From assembly GCF_964355755.1 (NCBI RefSeq), contig NC_092678.1, positions 14,544,922 through 14,608,921 of the forward strand: a stretch of 64,000 nt of DNA, in the 5' to 3' direction. Origin of the DNA: Antedon mediterranea (Eukaryota > Echinodermata > Crinoidea > Comatulida > Antedonidae). The position numbers and the translations under genes are program-made. The notes beneath the pieces were generated by a model. The model had not been told where the DNA came from, did not search any database, and saw nothing but the letters and a program-made list of their open reading frames with translations. This document shows, in pieces, positions 10,880-22,571 of the stretch. The number at the start of each line of letters is the position of its first letter. Position 1 is the stretch's first letter.

Positions 10880-12557
10880 TACACTTCATTTCATTTCATT
10901 TCATTTATTTATTTCACTTTACAAATATATAAATATAAAGTGGAGGAGCCTAAAAGAAAGCAAAGCTTGTGGTGAATAGGCTCCTCAAAACAAAACAAAT
11001 AAAATATAAATAATATAACACAATTAGAAACTCCAAAAAAACAACAATTAAACTAATATCTTTTCTCTAACACATAAGTTTAACATGTTTAGAACTAAAA
11101 ACAAAGTATAAAATAGATTATATAAATTATTTAAGAAATATCAAATATATCAATAATAAAAGAATTTACAAAGAACCTTCAACCAATAATAGTTTAAATT
11201 GGCGTTTAAATAAAGCACAGTTATGAGATTTTTTAAGAGATAAAGGAAGAGAATTCCAGAGTTTAGGTCCAGTATATACAAGGGTATTCATTTTAAGTCT
11301 AGTTCGAGTAAATGGCAGGTGATACTGATCTTTTTGTCTTGTTTGGTGAGTGTGGTATTGTTTATTTTGAGTGAATTTACTGGATATTATAGGTGGTAAG
11401 TGTCCGGCGGTTAATTGAAACATTATGACACCAACATTAAATCTATAGAGATCCTCAATTTTTAATATTTTATTTTTTTGAAAGAGATCTTGGGTGTGAG
11501 CACGAAAAGTTACCCCTGAGATAATTCTGACAGCTCGTTTCTGGATTAATACAATTTTAGTAATAATTTATTTTGAAGCATTTCCCCAAGCAAGAACACC
11601 ATAATTTAAGTACGATAAAATAAGAGTAGAATATAAAATATTTAATACTTTTTGAGGAAATATTGATTTCAATTTATACATCATGCCAACATTTTTTGAT
11701 AATAATTTGCAAAGGTAATTAACATGGGCTTTCCAGTCAAGTCTGTCGTCAATAAATATACCAAGAAATTTTGTGTTGGTTATTTGATTAATAGGAACAT
11801 TGTTGAAAATAATATCTTTTGGTAACATACTATATTTGTTACTAAACAAATTAAATTGGTTTTAAGCATATTTAGTGATAGCTTGTTTGCATGTATCCAA
11901 GTAGTAACCTTTTTTAGTTCTTGATTAACGATGTCACAGAGACTATCTGGATCATCATGTGAATAAAACAGACTTGAATCATCCGCAAACAGTATTGACG
12001 ACATGACATTAGATATAATATTGAAATCATTTGCATAAATTATGAAGAGAAGTGTGCCCAGAATCGAACCCTGTGGGACACCACATGTAACAGGTCTGCA
12101 GCTTGATTCAAAATGATTTAATGATACAAATTGTTGCCTATCAGAAAGGTAACTTCTAAACCATTTTTGAGCCACCCCTCTAACTCCATAGTTCGATAAT
12201 TTATGCAGTAAGATTTCATGATTAACAGTATCGAAAGCTTTGGAGTAATCGAGGAAAATACCAATTGTATGCATATGATTATCTAAGGCTGATGTAATCA
12301 TGTCAACGAAGTGTAAAATGGCATGTGACGTAGTGTGCTTTTCTCTAAATCCAAATTGAATGTTTGAAAAAATATTACACTGGTTTAGAAAATGTAAAGT
12401 CCGCATATATACAAGCTTTTCTAAAATTTTTGAAAATGATGTCAATTGCGAAATTGGTCGGTAATTTGATGCTTCTCGAGGACTTCCTTTCTTTAATAAA
12501 GGAATTACTTTCACAATTTTCATTCTTTTAGGGACACACTCATTAGTAATTGAAACA
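10880..12557 (-). pseudogene. CR1-like LINE, 5'-truncated, reverse transcriptase part
   Basis: Minus-strand frames at 12523-11780, 11849-11568 and 11423-11166 together cover a LINE reverse transcriptase and its C-terminal region. Visible motifs are NYRPISQLTSFSKILEK, FLDYSKAFDTVNHEIL, CGVPQGSILG and the catalytic FADD, then TNTKFLGIFIDD and TGPKLWNSLP near the end. The frame is broken at two or three places. Non-coding sequence to 10880 ends in the tail complement (CATTT)n. The endonuclease is missing. It lies inside a larger insertion (about 10641-13258) that splits the BEL/Pao RT. Confidence 0.85.
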
Positions 12558-13258
12558 AAATATTATTAATCCATTATAATTATAACCTTTTGATCCCAAA
12601 TTTTATAAACCTTTACAAAAACAACTTAATCCGTAGTAAACAAGTTCAAAGTATTCTATATAATTCTTAAGGTACAAGCATTCGCTGTGTACTAAACAAC
12701 TAATGAATATTCATAAGCTGCCGAATCGCCCAGCGAGAGCAACACACGCAGACATTGTATGTTCTATTTAACAATCGTAACTACGGTAAATAGATTTACA
12801 CAATATACCGCATCGCTATATCCTTTTTGGATTCTGTTTATATAATCTCCAACATGGAATAAACAACAATACGGCAACTACAGACAAACTTTGCTTTCCT
12901 TAAACAACAATTATAAGCGGCAATGCGCAAACCAACGTAAACAACAAATGTGAGACTGTTCCTCATCTGAACTAGTCTAAATTAACATTAGATTTCACCT
13001 TAAATATGGCTCTACCTCTACGTACATTAACATATATTATACTGCTACTAAAATATTCATTACACCTTGGTTACTTCTTTACTTGTTAGCATTAATTAAA
13101 CATTGGTTTCAATCATTACTGGTTAGCATTCGTTACAGCTTGATTTTCTTTCCAGTTCCTTCCAAACTACTTTACTACAGTATACACACGCGTGCAACAT
13201 CCGGGATAGCAACTGGCATAATTCCAGGGTGCGCGCTACAACTCGGACTTGCTATAAA
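12558..13258. other. Unassigned insert between the LINE and the BEL/Pao RT
   Basis: BEL/Pao coding sequence stops at 13258 and resumes near 10640. The LINE explains 10880-12557, but this stretch and 10641-10879 remain unexplained. No coding frame, terminal repeat or microsatellite stands out. They may be the two ends of an older element into which the LINE inserted. Confidence 0.4.
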
Positions 13259-13930
13259 TCATACAACTGCAATAGGATGCTGTCGGAAGCGAATAAGAAC
13301 ACCTATTGAGTTGTTTAGAAGGTTAAGACCTGAAAGTAAAACATCATTTACGGATATACCTGCAGACTTAGAAGAGCAATCTAAAACCACTCTAATTGTG
13401 TTTGGTGTGATGTGGGATGAACCATGTACCACCTTCTTCAGTCTTCTCATTAGACGGTACCCTTTCGGTATAGCCTTTAGTTACTATTTTAGTCATGAAT
13501 TCGATGTAATTTTTTTTTCACGTGTGCATTATTTCTCAGTTTTCTTTCCAAAACTCAACAATCTTTACTTTGCATACATCTCGTTATTAGGTAGCTTCAC
13601 CTTCTCTTTCTTCGAGAGGAATGCCATTTCATAATGTCCCTCCACCAACTTACGTGATGAGTTCAACCTGTTCAAAAACAATTTATCTTATTGTGACCAC
13701 TCTTTCTTGTCGTCAATAGTTCTCTCGGAAAAATCCAAACTTAGACTTTCTCTATGTAATCAATATAACTCTCGTCATTGATTTCCAGTTCCTCTGCTTG
13801 CTGCTACATTGATGTAGTTAGATGTCATGCTTCGGACTTCATTTCGGTCCCTTATTACATTCCAGGGTATCCACCCAAGTAAAGACACAGCATGAGGAGC
13901 ATCAGGAGTCCCGGCTCTTACATCTAATGG
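13259..13930 (-). pseudogene. BEL/Pao retroelement, N-terminal part of reverse transcriptase
   Basis: The frame at 13450-13259 (minus) carries MRRLKKVVHGSSHITPNTIR, then RVVLDCSSKSAGISVNDVLL and NLLNNSIGVLIRFRQ, the classic start of BEL/Pao reverse transcriptase. Upstream, in other frames, are GHYEMAFL (about 13640) and a protease-to-RT linker. The downstream RT catalytic part is displaced by the 10641-13258 insertion. The long plus-strand frame at 13083-13634 is only a shadow. Confidence 0.8.
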
Positions 13931-13939
13931 TGTGTATGC

Positions 13940-14287
13940 TTATGGAACATTATTTCCAATGAGTAATTCCACCGTTTCTTTTTCTAGTTGTGGCAACGTA
14001 ATGTCTTTTAAATGTTCCCAATTAGACATATCTTGTTGAGTAGGTATGTTACGATTGTCAACAGGTAGTGTTTCTTTTACATAACCGTTTGGCATCATTA
14101 CTTTATTACAACCATCTATATCAGAGACAGTAAGGCCGCTAATAGTAAGTGTATTAATTGTGCGAGTGTCTGCCATGGGATCTAATTTAATATTAACTCG
14201 TTTACCACTTGCATTTAGACAATTCATCAAAGGAGCACTGCAAAATGATACGTTGCTACATGGATCCATGAAGGCGTAACATTTCAC
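13940..14287 (-). pseudogene. BEL/Pao retroelement, aspartic protease region
   Basis: A 115-codon frame reads CYAFMDPCSNVSFCSAPLMN at the start and VELLIGNNVP at the end. This is the retropepsin-like region of BEL/Pao polyproteins: MDPCSN stands where the family has a D-x-GS active site, and the closing VELLIGND-like motif is nearly intact. The glycine after DP is replaced by cysteine, which would be expected to harm activity. It lies between the zinc knuckle and the RT, in the family order. Confidence 0.75.
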
Positions 14288-14299
14288 TGTTTTCCAACC

Positions 14300-15220
14300 T
14301 CAGGTTACTTTCACTGGTATTATGGCTAATGTGCATTCGGTATCTTTATCACTGGAGACGTTTGCAGCAAAGGTAGTTTGTGTGGTAACAGTTTTGTACT
14401 GACTGCTTTGTTGGATATCAGTACTTGTATCATTTTTGTTTTGCACACTCTGTTGAAGATGAAGGAGTGTATTATGATGACCATTACATTTACTACACCG
14501 CACCTGTGACTTACATTTCCTCTTCAGATGTCCCTTACCAAATCACTAAACACATAAATTATGTTTGCGTAACAGTTCTAGGCGGTTAGAGATCAACGTT
14601 TTCTTGAAATCTGGGCATTGCAATAAAAGAAGATTATACTTACAGTTCCAGCATTCAATCTGCCTCTTACCCTCGGCCACGACGTTAGCTCCTGCACAAA
14701 CCTTGTTTCGAGCAGTGGTCTTCTGAGAGTTAGTAAAGGTTTTTTTTTAATTCTCTAATTGGATCTTTCCAAATATTTTGTCATTAGCTTTATTAGATTC
14801 AGCCTTAACAAATTCTACAAGTTTTCGAAATGTAATCATCTTAGCTTCGCTCTTTAACTCATAATACCAAACTTCGCAACCTCTCTTGGAGATTTTACGG
14901 TAATTTGTTTACTATGCTTTTTAAGTTTTAGGAAACTCTAGCACTCCTAGGATACCAACGCATTTCGTCGCTGCTTCACATTTAATTAGGAAAATCGAGT
15001 AGTTGTCTAAAGCTTTTGGATCATCGGCTTGGATGGATGGCCAAGAAAGAACCTTTCTAATATAGGTGTTAGCAATGACCTCAGGGTCACCATATATTTA
15101 GGTCAATTCATTCATGGCAGCTGGATATCCAATATCAGCATCAAGTATGAGTATCAAACTACTATACTATTTGCCTCACCACCAGTAAATTGTTCTAAGT
15201 AAGATAATTTTCATCATTGC
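14300..15220 (-). pseudogene. BEL/Pao retroelement, gag (DUF1759-like) and zinc knuckle
   Basis: From high to low coordinates, broken minus frames give KLSYLEQFTGGEAN (about 15205), IYGDPEVIANTYIRKVLSWP (about 15090), DDPKALDNYSIFLIKCEAA (about 15030-14970), and then a C-C-H-C type knuckle (CSKCNGHHNTLLH, 14500-14460). This is the order of DUF1759 gag plus nucleocapsid in BEL/Pao. The gag starts in the middle of its domain exactly where the right arm (15221) begins, so the 5' part and any LTR are missing. Confidence 0.7.
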
Positions 15221-16482
15221 CCACCCGATTCTGCTACTGTCCATAGGTGCTATCTGTAAAACTATAGCAAGTTATACACGTTGTTGTCTGATATAAATGC
15301 TGTACTTTTAACACACGGTACACTGTCTGTAGCACAGTGTCTGTTGACAATTTACAATGATGTTCAACCATAGGCAGGTTTTCGTACTGCCATGCAAGAA
15401 TGGATAGGTGTTTTCCGCCGCGTTTAGGCCTTCTTGTCAATTATTGTTATTATTATACGAATTACTTAATTAGTTTAGTAGCTCATCTACCTTTTTAGCA
15501 GGGCATAATGAATATTGTAGCTAGGCTAGGCCTAGCGGGAAATCAACCATTGGTTGGATACGTGTTTAGGGTAGGAAGTTAAGTACGAGTTGGCATGGGT
15601 ACGAGTCGACCAGGGGTGAATCGACCAGGGTACACCCAGCCGCCCTACTAGAGCATAGGCTACAGGCCTGCAGGAATGGGAAATCTGTCCTACCTATAGG
15701 CATAGGCCTACATTGGGACGCCCAAAAAAGCCATCCCATGAGCATAAAAAGGCCTCATAGAGCCAGACGTGTTAGCCTATACTACACAGTACTAGTACGT
15801 CTACCATTTATTATAGTTCCATGGTAGTATACTACGGATCACTACTATTTAGGCCTAGGCCTAGTAATTTCGGTCGCGTTTTCGGCCTACTTATCAGGAG
15901 GGTATGTGAGAGGTGAGGTAGGTGAGCCCAGCTAGGCTAAACTAACCTGTAAGTAGTATTCTAGCATGGGAACGAGTTGGCACAGTGGTACGGTTGACCC
16001 TTATCATTTTCAAGGGTTCTGGTCAACCCGTACCCATGCCAACTTGTACCCAATTTGACTAACCCGTACTCAAATAATTGGTCAAATCGTACCAACTTTT
16101 GCTAACCTGTACCCAAACTTTAATAGCATTAAACATGGATACTGGTCAGCCCATGAAGAGTACGAGCCAGCCCTTAATGATTGCGAGAGTGAGCCAACAT
16201 TTTGGGTACGAATAAACCAAAATTTGGTTACGAGTTGGAATTGGTACTGGTTGACCTGTATTCTTCTAGCTAATCTTACTAGTCCTCGAGTAGGTCTACG
16301 CTAAATTCCGGTCTACTCTGATTATAGCTTTATTGATACTGGGTTCAAATCTGGGTTGGGACGGCTTTTTCTCATTCAAAAACAGATTTCCTTATAATAA
16401 TAAAATAGTATCGGCCTATGAATTTGCTTAATATTGTATTGTTTACATAATATTAGTAATTCCCATTGCATTTATTATTATT
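15221..16482. repeat. Right arm of the 1.27-kb inverted repeat
   Basis: Reverse-complement partner of 8327-9605. The outer end is GCATTTATTATTATT and the inner end CCACCCGATTCTG. It carries the tRNA-like T-arm end followed by GGCTTTTTCTCATTC (about 16340-16375), the same downstream word as in the tRNA-like arrays at 33.8 and 48.7 kb. The arms differ from one another by scattered substitutions and small indels, so the structure is not brand new. Confidence 0.85.
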
Positions 16483-16819
16483 GTATATTTTACAGTTACC
16501 CCTTAATTATAGTAACTATATTATAACTTCCTTTTTATATTTTACAATATTTTCTTCATAATTTAGCAATTTTTTTTTCACAGCACAAATTATCATACTG
16601 AATCATCACACACCAAGTCTAATGCAGCTACATGGTATAGCCTTGAGGCTAAATTACACTGTATACTGGCACTACCATCATTCCTAGCCCACAAATAAGT
16701 ACAGTCGTGTACTACTGATTCCACCCTGTGGTCAAGGCTTTATTTGCTCTTATGCTTATTTCCTCTAACATACAGAGTATGTATGGCTTCTAATTTGCTT
16801 TTATACCGGTTAATCTATC
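16483..16819. other. Non-coding stretch, nothing recognised
   Basis: Sequence between the right arm and the tail of the next LINE. No motif or frame is supported. Confidence 0.4.
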
Positions 16820-18282
16820 AAGTATCAAGTATCAAGTATAATCTTTATTCGTTCCCACAAGGAGAAAATTTACATTGCTCGTTTTCAAATACATCATAAT
16901 TACAATATATAAAATAACATGACAATACAACAATACCAATATTAAAAACTCACAACAAGAACAAATTATTACATATTATTTCATGGTGCTCATCTGGATG
17001 AATGTCGCTGATGTCTCCTGATACCTGTGGGCAGAAACGAGAAAAGATATCGGTTTGTGTCAGCAGCCGCGGATCGCAATCTTCCACTATGAGCACTCCT
17101 GAGACTGCCTAAAATGGAATTCACAGGATGACTTTCATCCCTCAACACCATCCCAAAAAGCCTGTCCAGGTTCTCGCAATAAACTGAATCCACCGACTGC
17201 TGACACAAACCAGACATCCTCTCAACCCTTCTTACCACACAATCAATTCTACCATTATCTACCTCTGTAACATTTCCACCCCACCCTGCAATACAATATT
17301 TCCAAACCCCAACAATAATAGACTGATTTAATGTAATCAAAATATTATTATTTACACTGAACTTGTTTAGTTGTCTTAAACAGTACATTCTAGTATTTAC
17401 TTTCTTCATAACGAGATCCAAGTGGTTACTCCACGTCAATTTATTGTTAAATACAACCCCCAGATATTTATATGTTTCCACCCTCTGAATTTGTCTACCC
17501 ATTATGTCAACTAGATCACATTTATACGTTTTCTTTCTAAAATCTATAATCATTTCCTTTGTTTTTTCAACATTCAATTCTAAAAAGTTATCATTACTAT
17601 ATTTTACAAAATTATTAATCTCATTTAAATATGAAGTGCAATCGTCCTTCTGAATCAAGCCAATCATCGCCGTATCGTCAGAAAATCGTACAACTGGGCA
17701 AGAATCATATTTAGATCTATAATCACTTGCATACAAGGTAAACAAAAAAGGGGCTAATACAGTGCCTTGTGGCGCACCTGTATTGGAAACACTAACATCA
17801 GAACATACTGTTGGGCTAAGCTTCACATACTGCTTTCTGTTTGTTAGAAAATTCAGAATAAAAAGAATCAAATTAAGGGGAATGGCCATCTTACACAGCT
17901 TATCTACTAGTAAATGGGGTTGAATGGTGTTAAACGCAGAGGAGAAGTCGTAATACATAACACGGGCTGAATTTCCAACCTTTGTTTTATCTAAATGACG
18001 ATACAGCCTTTCAAGTTTAACGACAATCGCATCTTCTGTGCTCCGAGCACTTCTGTATGCAAATTGCATGGGATCAGTAGGCGTAGTGACTATTTGTTTT
18101 AAGCATTTTAAAACAATTTTCTCACATATTTTACCTACAACTGATGTTAAGGCAACTGGCTTGAGATCATTCATATACTTAATAACACGGCTTTTTGGAA
18201 TAGGAACAATAGATGATTGTTTCCATGTTTCTTGAAGTGAACTAGTTGTGAAACACAAATTAAAAATAATTGAGAAAATATA
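16820..18282 (-). pseudogene. Rex/CR1-like LINE, 3' half (reverse transcriptase)
   Basis: A 445-codon minus-strand frame (18327-16990) carries a nearly whole reverse transcriptase: WKQSSIVPIPK, MYYDFSSAFNTIQPHLL, GAPQGTVLAPFLFTLYASD, VVRFSDDTAMIG (FSDD in the catalytic box), then YKYLGVVFNNKLTWSNH and a C-terminal region. The style of these motifs resembles Rex1/CR1 LINEs. The 3' end is a short AAGTATCAAGTATC-type tail complement at 16820-16845. The 5' part lies at 20508-22064, on the other side of a DNA transposon. The first codons of the long frame belong to that transposon's end. Confidence 0.85.
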
Positions 18283-20505
18283 TGTGACCCGATCTGGCAA
18301 AACCCTACTTTTGTCGGAAATATTCATTTTGTATTTTTTAATATATTTGGATTATTTGAATCATAAGCTTTGTAGTGGTGTTTATTTCATAAAAATTGAG
18401 TAAATATTTAAAAAGTTATTACATTTTAAAAACTTACAAATCATTCAATTAGTTTACGAGAAAATCGCGTTTGAAGTTTGCAATGAAATTCTTTTTGATA
18501 CGCGCTGAAAACTCGCTCCGTAGCAACGCGGTATTTTGGTCTAAGGCACAATGACGTCATACCAGGAAGTGTGTGCGATATAATAGGAGCGTGCACATCA
18601 TAGTCAATTTGACTGATTTCAGACGCCGTTTTAACCTATTTAGTCACTCGAATTAACTATTTTGCACTATTGAAAAGCAGCATTATAACGTCAAGCTTAT
18701 TTTAACTGGTTTCGGAGATGTTTACGATATCAACAGCGAAAAACCAAGCAGGGGCGGATTGCTATAAGCGGTCTATAACCGGTCTTAGCGCTTAGCCGGC
18801 TATAATTCGTGACGTAGCAAGTAGTCTTATATTATAGACCATTGCTATACCGCGGTCTAACCTGTAAACGGTCTTTAAAATTAAAGCCTACTCGAAGGAG
18901 TCTTAAAACAGTCTTAAACCTCTCTTTTTGTTGCTTTTACGTATTATTTATCGTCAAAGACAACCAATTGAACGAGTTTTAAGTGTTAAATCAAATAATA
19001 ACAGTGATTTTATTGTTATATAGGCCTAGAATGGATTTTCTCGCGTAGAAATGTACGTACTGTTAACAAAGAATATAAATATTATCTTTGCTGTTAAGTT
19101 ATGATTGTGAATTGAACAAGCGTGACGAACATTACCTTATTTGGTATTCTACGCGCAAAGTACGCCCTCAATTTGTTACTTTACGTGGTCTTATTTAAGA
19201 CTGTTTTATAGCAATGGTCTATCATGAGTGGCTTTAATAAGACCGTCTATCTGATAAAGCCGGCTTTAATCGGGGAGTTAAGACCATCAGTTAAGACTGT
19301 TTTATAGCAATCCACCCCTGGCCTAGGCTAGGCCTAGCTAGGCCTTTTCAGATTTTCGCCGTCATCGCCTGTACTGTATTAAGACCTACTGATGGGTGTT
19401 TATCAGGCCGTGTATGGCAGCGGTGCATCGACATTGGGGCTGACGTTAGTAGTAAACTAGCCTAGACAAGTTTGGCGCCTTGCAGAGTCACAGCTTGCTA
19501 GATACTAATATTGTATTGACGATTTAATACATTTATTTTTTTTATAACATGGAAGATTCGCTGTAATGTTTGGACTTGAATCCAATGAGTTTAAAAAACA
19601 TTTAAGATGAAAGGACTGGACAATAAATTAAATAAATAATTAAGAGCCGATTGGATATAAAATGAATAAAGAAAACTATTTATTGACAATAAGCTAGGCC
19701 CAGTAATAGTAGTACTAGTAGTAGGCCTACAAAACCATAATAAAATTAAGGCCTAGCCCAAAAAAATATAGAAATTACAATTAAATTAATGACGTGAATT
19801 GTCTATTTTACTATGGTATAAACAAATACAGGCTACAGCTATTTCAGAACACGCCGAACACTTTACTTTGAATATTAAAATCGTTTTTATTCCAATTTAC
19901 GACATGCTGTGTGTAAAATGAAAATAACCTCACAAAAATGTAAACAACTTTTTATTTCCGCGCGTAGAGCGTATAACATCTAGCGCGTTGACCAATAACG
20001 TTTGTTATTGCGATGATGCGCCATAGCAACACACGCAGTTCGCTGTTCCAGAAACTTCGAAGAACCGAATTTTCTGAAATTATGTCATAGTAAATCAAAG
20101 TTTTCATTGGTTCCTTCTTTAAACTCCGCCCTAAAACTTCCATATTTGGAATGTCAAATGGATGAGCTTTATTTTGATGTGTGACATTTCAACATTGTGC
20201 AGCGAACTGGCGATCAAAATGTCGTCAAACTCGGCAACTTTCAACTGAATTTACGCAAAATTTTAGCGTAGATCGTGAATAAATTGTTAGGCTTGAGGAA
20301 AATACATGTTTTTAAAACTCTCTTTTTTCATAATTTTAATTAAATTTCGGGAGTTTAAATCAGGTAGACGTATTCTTAAATAGTGAAACATTTCGAAAAT
20401 GCAAAAACATGTAATCTGCCAGGGTAGTCGATTTGGACTTATTCTGACTGATTACGTGAATTTTGAATTGCCAACAAAGAGAGGGTTTTGCGAGATCGGG
20501 TCACA
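18283..20505. mobile_element. 2.2-kb TA-flanked DNA transposon, non-autonomous
   Basis: The ends are inverted: TGTGACCCGATCTGGCAAAA at the left and the complement of TGTGACCCGATCTCGCAAAA at the right, flanked by TA (18281-18282 and 20506-20507). The LINE is cleanly split between them, which fixes the limits. TA duplication points to the Tc1/mariner superfamily or another TA-targeting group. No transposase frame is visible. A second MITE is nested inside at 18749. Confidence 0.75.
18749..19320. mobile_element. Nested MITE with CAGGGG ends
   Basis: The ends are CAGGGGCGGATTGCTATAA and TTATAGCAATCCACCCCTG, inverted copies with one or two mismatches. Subterminal GGTCTTA/TAAGACC words occur many times in both orientations. 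CAGGGG-type ends are common in hAT-like elements, but I could not find a matching 8-base duplication, so the superfamily is uncertain. Confidence 0.65.
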
Positions 20506-20507
20506 TA

Positions 20508-22064
20508 TGATGATGATTTTAAAATATTTGGTTTAAGTTTATCGGGCCCTGGAGCTTTCTTAGCATTCAAATTTCTAAAATACTTATAAACTTCACCCTC
20601 ATTTGTATCAATTTTTATGTCATTTATATTTGATTCAAGCTGACACTTCCGTTCCTTAATTTCTTTTGAAAAATCATATTTGTTAAAACGATTGAAAAAT
20701 ATATTTAATTCATTTGCATATTCTTTGTCAATTTTTGGCAGCGATACAGATTTTTGTTTATTATTTATATGTCCACTCATTAACCTCATTCCTTGCCACA
20801 CCTCTTTCATGTTATTTTCCGTGAACTTCTTTTCAACTTTATTTTTAAACTTGTATTTGTCTTTACGTATTGCACATTTTAATTCTTTTTGGACCTATTT
20901 TAATTTCGCTTTATTACCTTCAGCAAATGCTTTCTGTTTCCGGTTAATAATAAGTTTCACATCTTTGGTTATCCACGGTTTAATATTCGCAAACACTTTA
21001 ACCTTTTTAGTTGGGTTAAGCATATCACTACAAAAGTTTATATATTCAGACACTGTGTCCGTAAGTTCATTCAGATCATTAGCGTTATTAATAAACATCT
21101 CCCAGTCCGTATCATCAAATGTATCTTGTAGGCGTTCCGTTGCTTCCGCTGTCCATTTCTTTACTTTAATAGTCCTTGGCTTCTCTCGTTTAACTAATGG
21201 AATGTATTTCGGGTTTAGTACGATTAATAAATGATCTCCCAAGCACGGCCACTGGGTTGAAACATATGCGTTTTTCACGTTTGTGTAGCAAAGGTCTAAT
21301 ATACTTGTTTCGCGCGTAGGACATGTAACGTGTTGGTAGTAGTACTCGCTTGTCTTCTTCGATGATCCGCGATTAAAATCTCCGTTTATGACAACGAATG
21401 CATCGGGCGAGGTAGCTTCTATGTCGTACAGTACTTCTGCAATCTCTGTCAATGCATTATTAACCAGATTTGTTTTGGGAATATATACAGTAACAATGAC
21501 AACGTGTGAAAATTCCCTGGGTATATAATAGGGGCGTACGCTTACAACAAGAATTTCACAATTTGGTGAGCATCTGTGCTTCTTCACGACTGCGTTATTT
21601 TGATGACAATATCTTTCGTTGACGTAAATACAGATACCACCACCCCTTTTCTTTCCTGATTCACATGTTCTGTCTCTCCTAAGTAATTTAAAACCATTTA
21701 TTTCGATATGAGAATCATCATGCCTATCCTGCAACCATGTTTCAGTGAATGACATTATACTGGCATCACGGAATTCACGAAAGTATGTCGCGTTCGCTCT
21801 AAGTTCGTCCATTTTATTTGATATCGACTGAACCTTTCCCATAATAATTGTAGGAATGTATGGTCTTGCTTTGCGAGCACGTAAACGTTTCCTAATGCCT
21901 CCTGCCTTACCCCGTTTTCTCCGTCTCGCTTCCTTTGGTATGTCCATGGTGGGTCTAGACAGCGGTTGTCCGCGCACCTTTTGTCCAATGGAATGCAATT
22001 CGTTCGATGAATAGCATATCCTAGAGCCTGGGCCAGATCCATAGTATAATGCAGTCATTCATCA
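20508..22064 (-). pseudogene. Rex/CR1-like LINE, 5' half (endonuclease and start of RT)
   Basis: The minus frame at 22058-20895 holds an endonuclease/exonuclease-type domain: ISNKMDELRA, MSFTETWLQD, KRGGGICIYVN, VVINGDFNRG, TSILDLCYTNV and LGDHLLIVLNP, which match the successive catalytic blocks (TETW, GGG, GDFN, GDH for SDH). A second frame (20810-20510) carries APGPDKLKPNILK, the start of RT, and is cut at 20505 by the DNA transposon. The two frames are offset by a stop or shift near 20890. This is the 5' half of the LINE whose RT is at 16820-18282. Confidence 0.85.
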
Positions 22065-22571
22065 ATAAAAACCACTAAAATATCACCAACTTATCTTGAA
22101 ATAATATTCACAGTCACTAGGACAATATTACCAATATAAAAAAACTATCATAGACATCATAAACGTTTAGAAATATACAAAAATACACAAAAATTGCGAG
22201 CAGCGTCGACCACACGTGCTAAAAAATCATTTACGCCTATTGGTGCATAAAGATCAAATTTAGACTGTAAATACTGGAATGATCACCCAAAATTTATTTC
22301 ACAGCTAGAAAAAAGCATACATAGTTTTTTGTTTTTTTTATTCATAACTGTTGAATTGCATCCCAATACATGGTACCTATTGGTATTATATCTATAAATA
22401 TAAAGTACTCTCTTATAAATAGATGTATCTCTCCAAACTACTCCAACTACCTAATCTAATAATAGTACTATTAGCATACTACTGTACACTTTGTAGACAA
22501 GAAATAAGTTATATCCACCTAGAGGACTTGTGGTAGTACTGTACAGTCGATCGTCCTCTCACTGGCCTGGT

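Noticed and set aside
13083-13634. 183-codon plus-strand frame
   Set aside because: It overlaps, antisense, the clear BEL/Pao RT sequence on the minus strand and has no family signature.
8327-16482. The 1.27-kb arms as LTRs of the BEL/Pao element
   Set aside because: They are inverted, not direct, lack TG...CA ends, and abut mid-gag and mid-integrase.
20680-21234. 184-codon plus-strand frame
   Set aside because: Antisense shadow of the LINE endonuclease/RT coding region.
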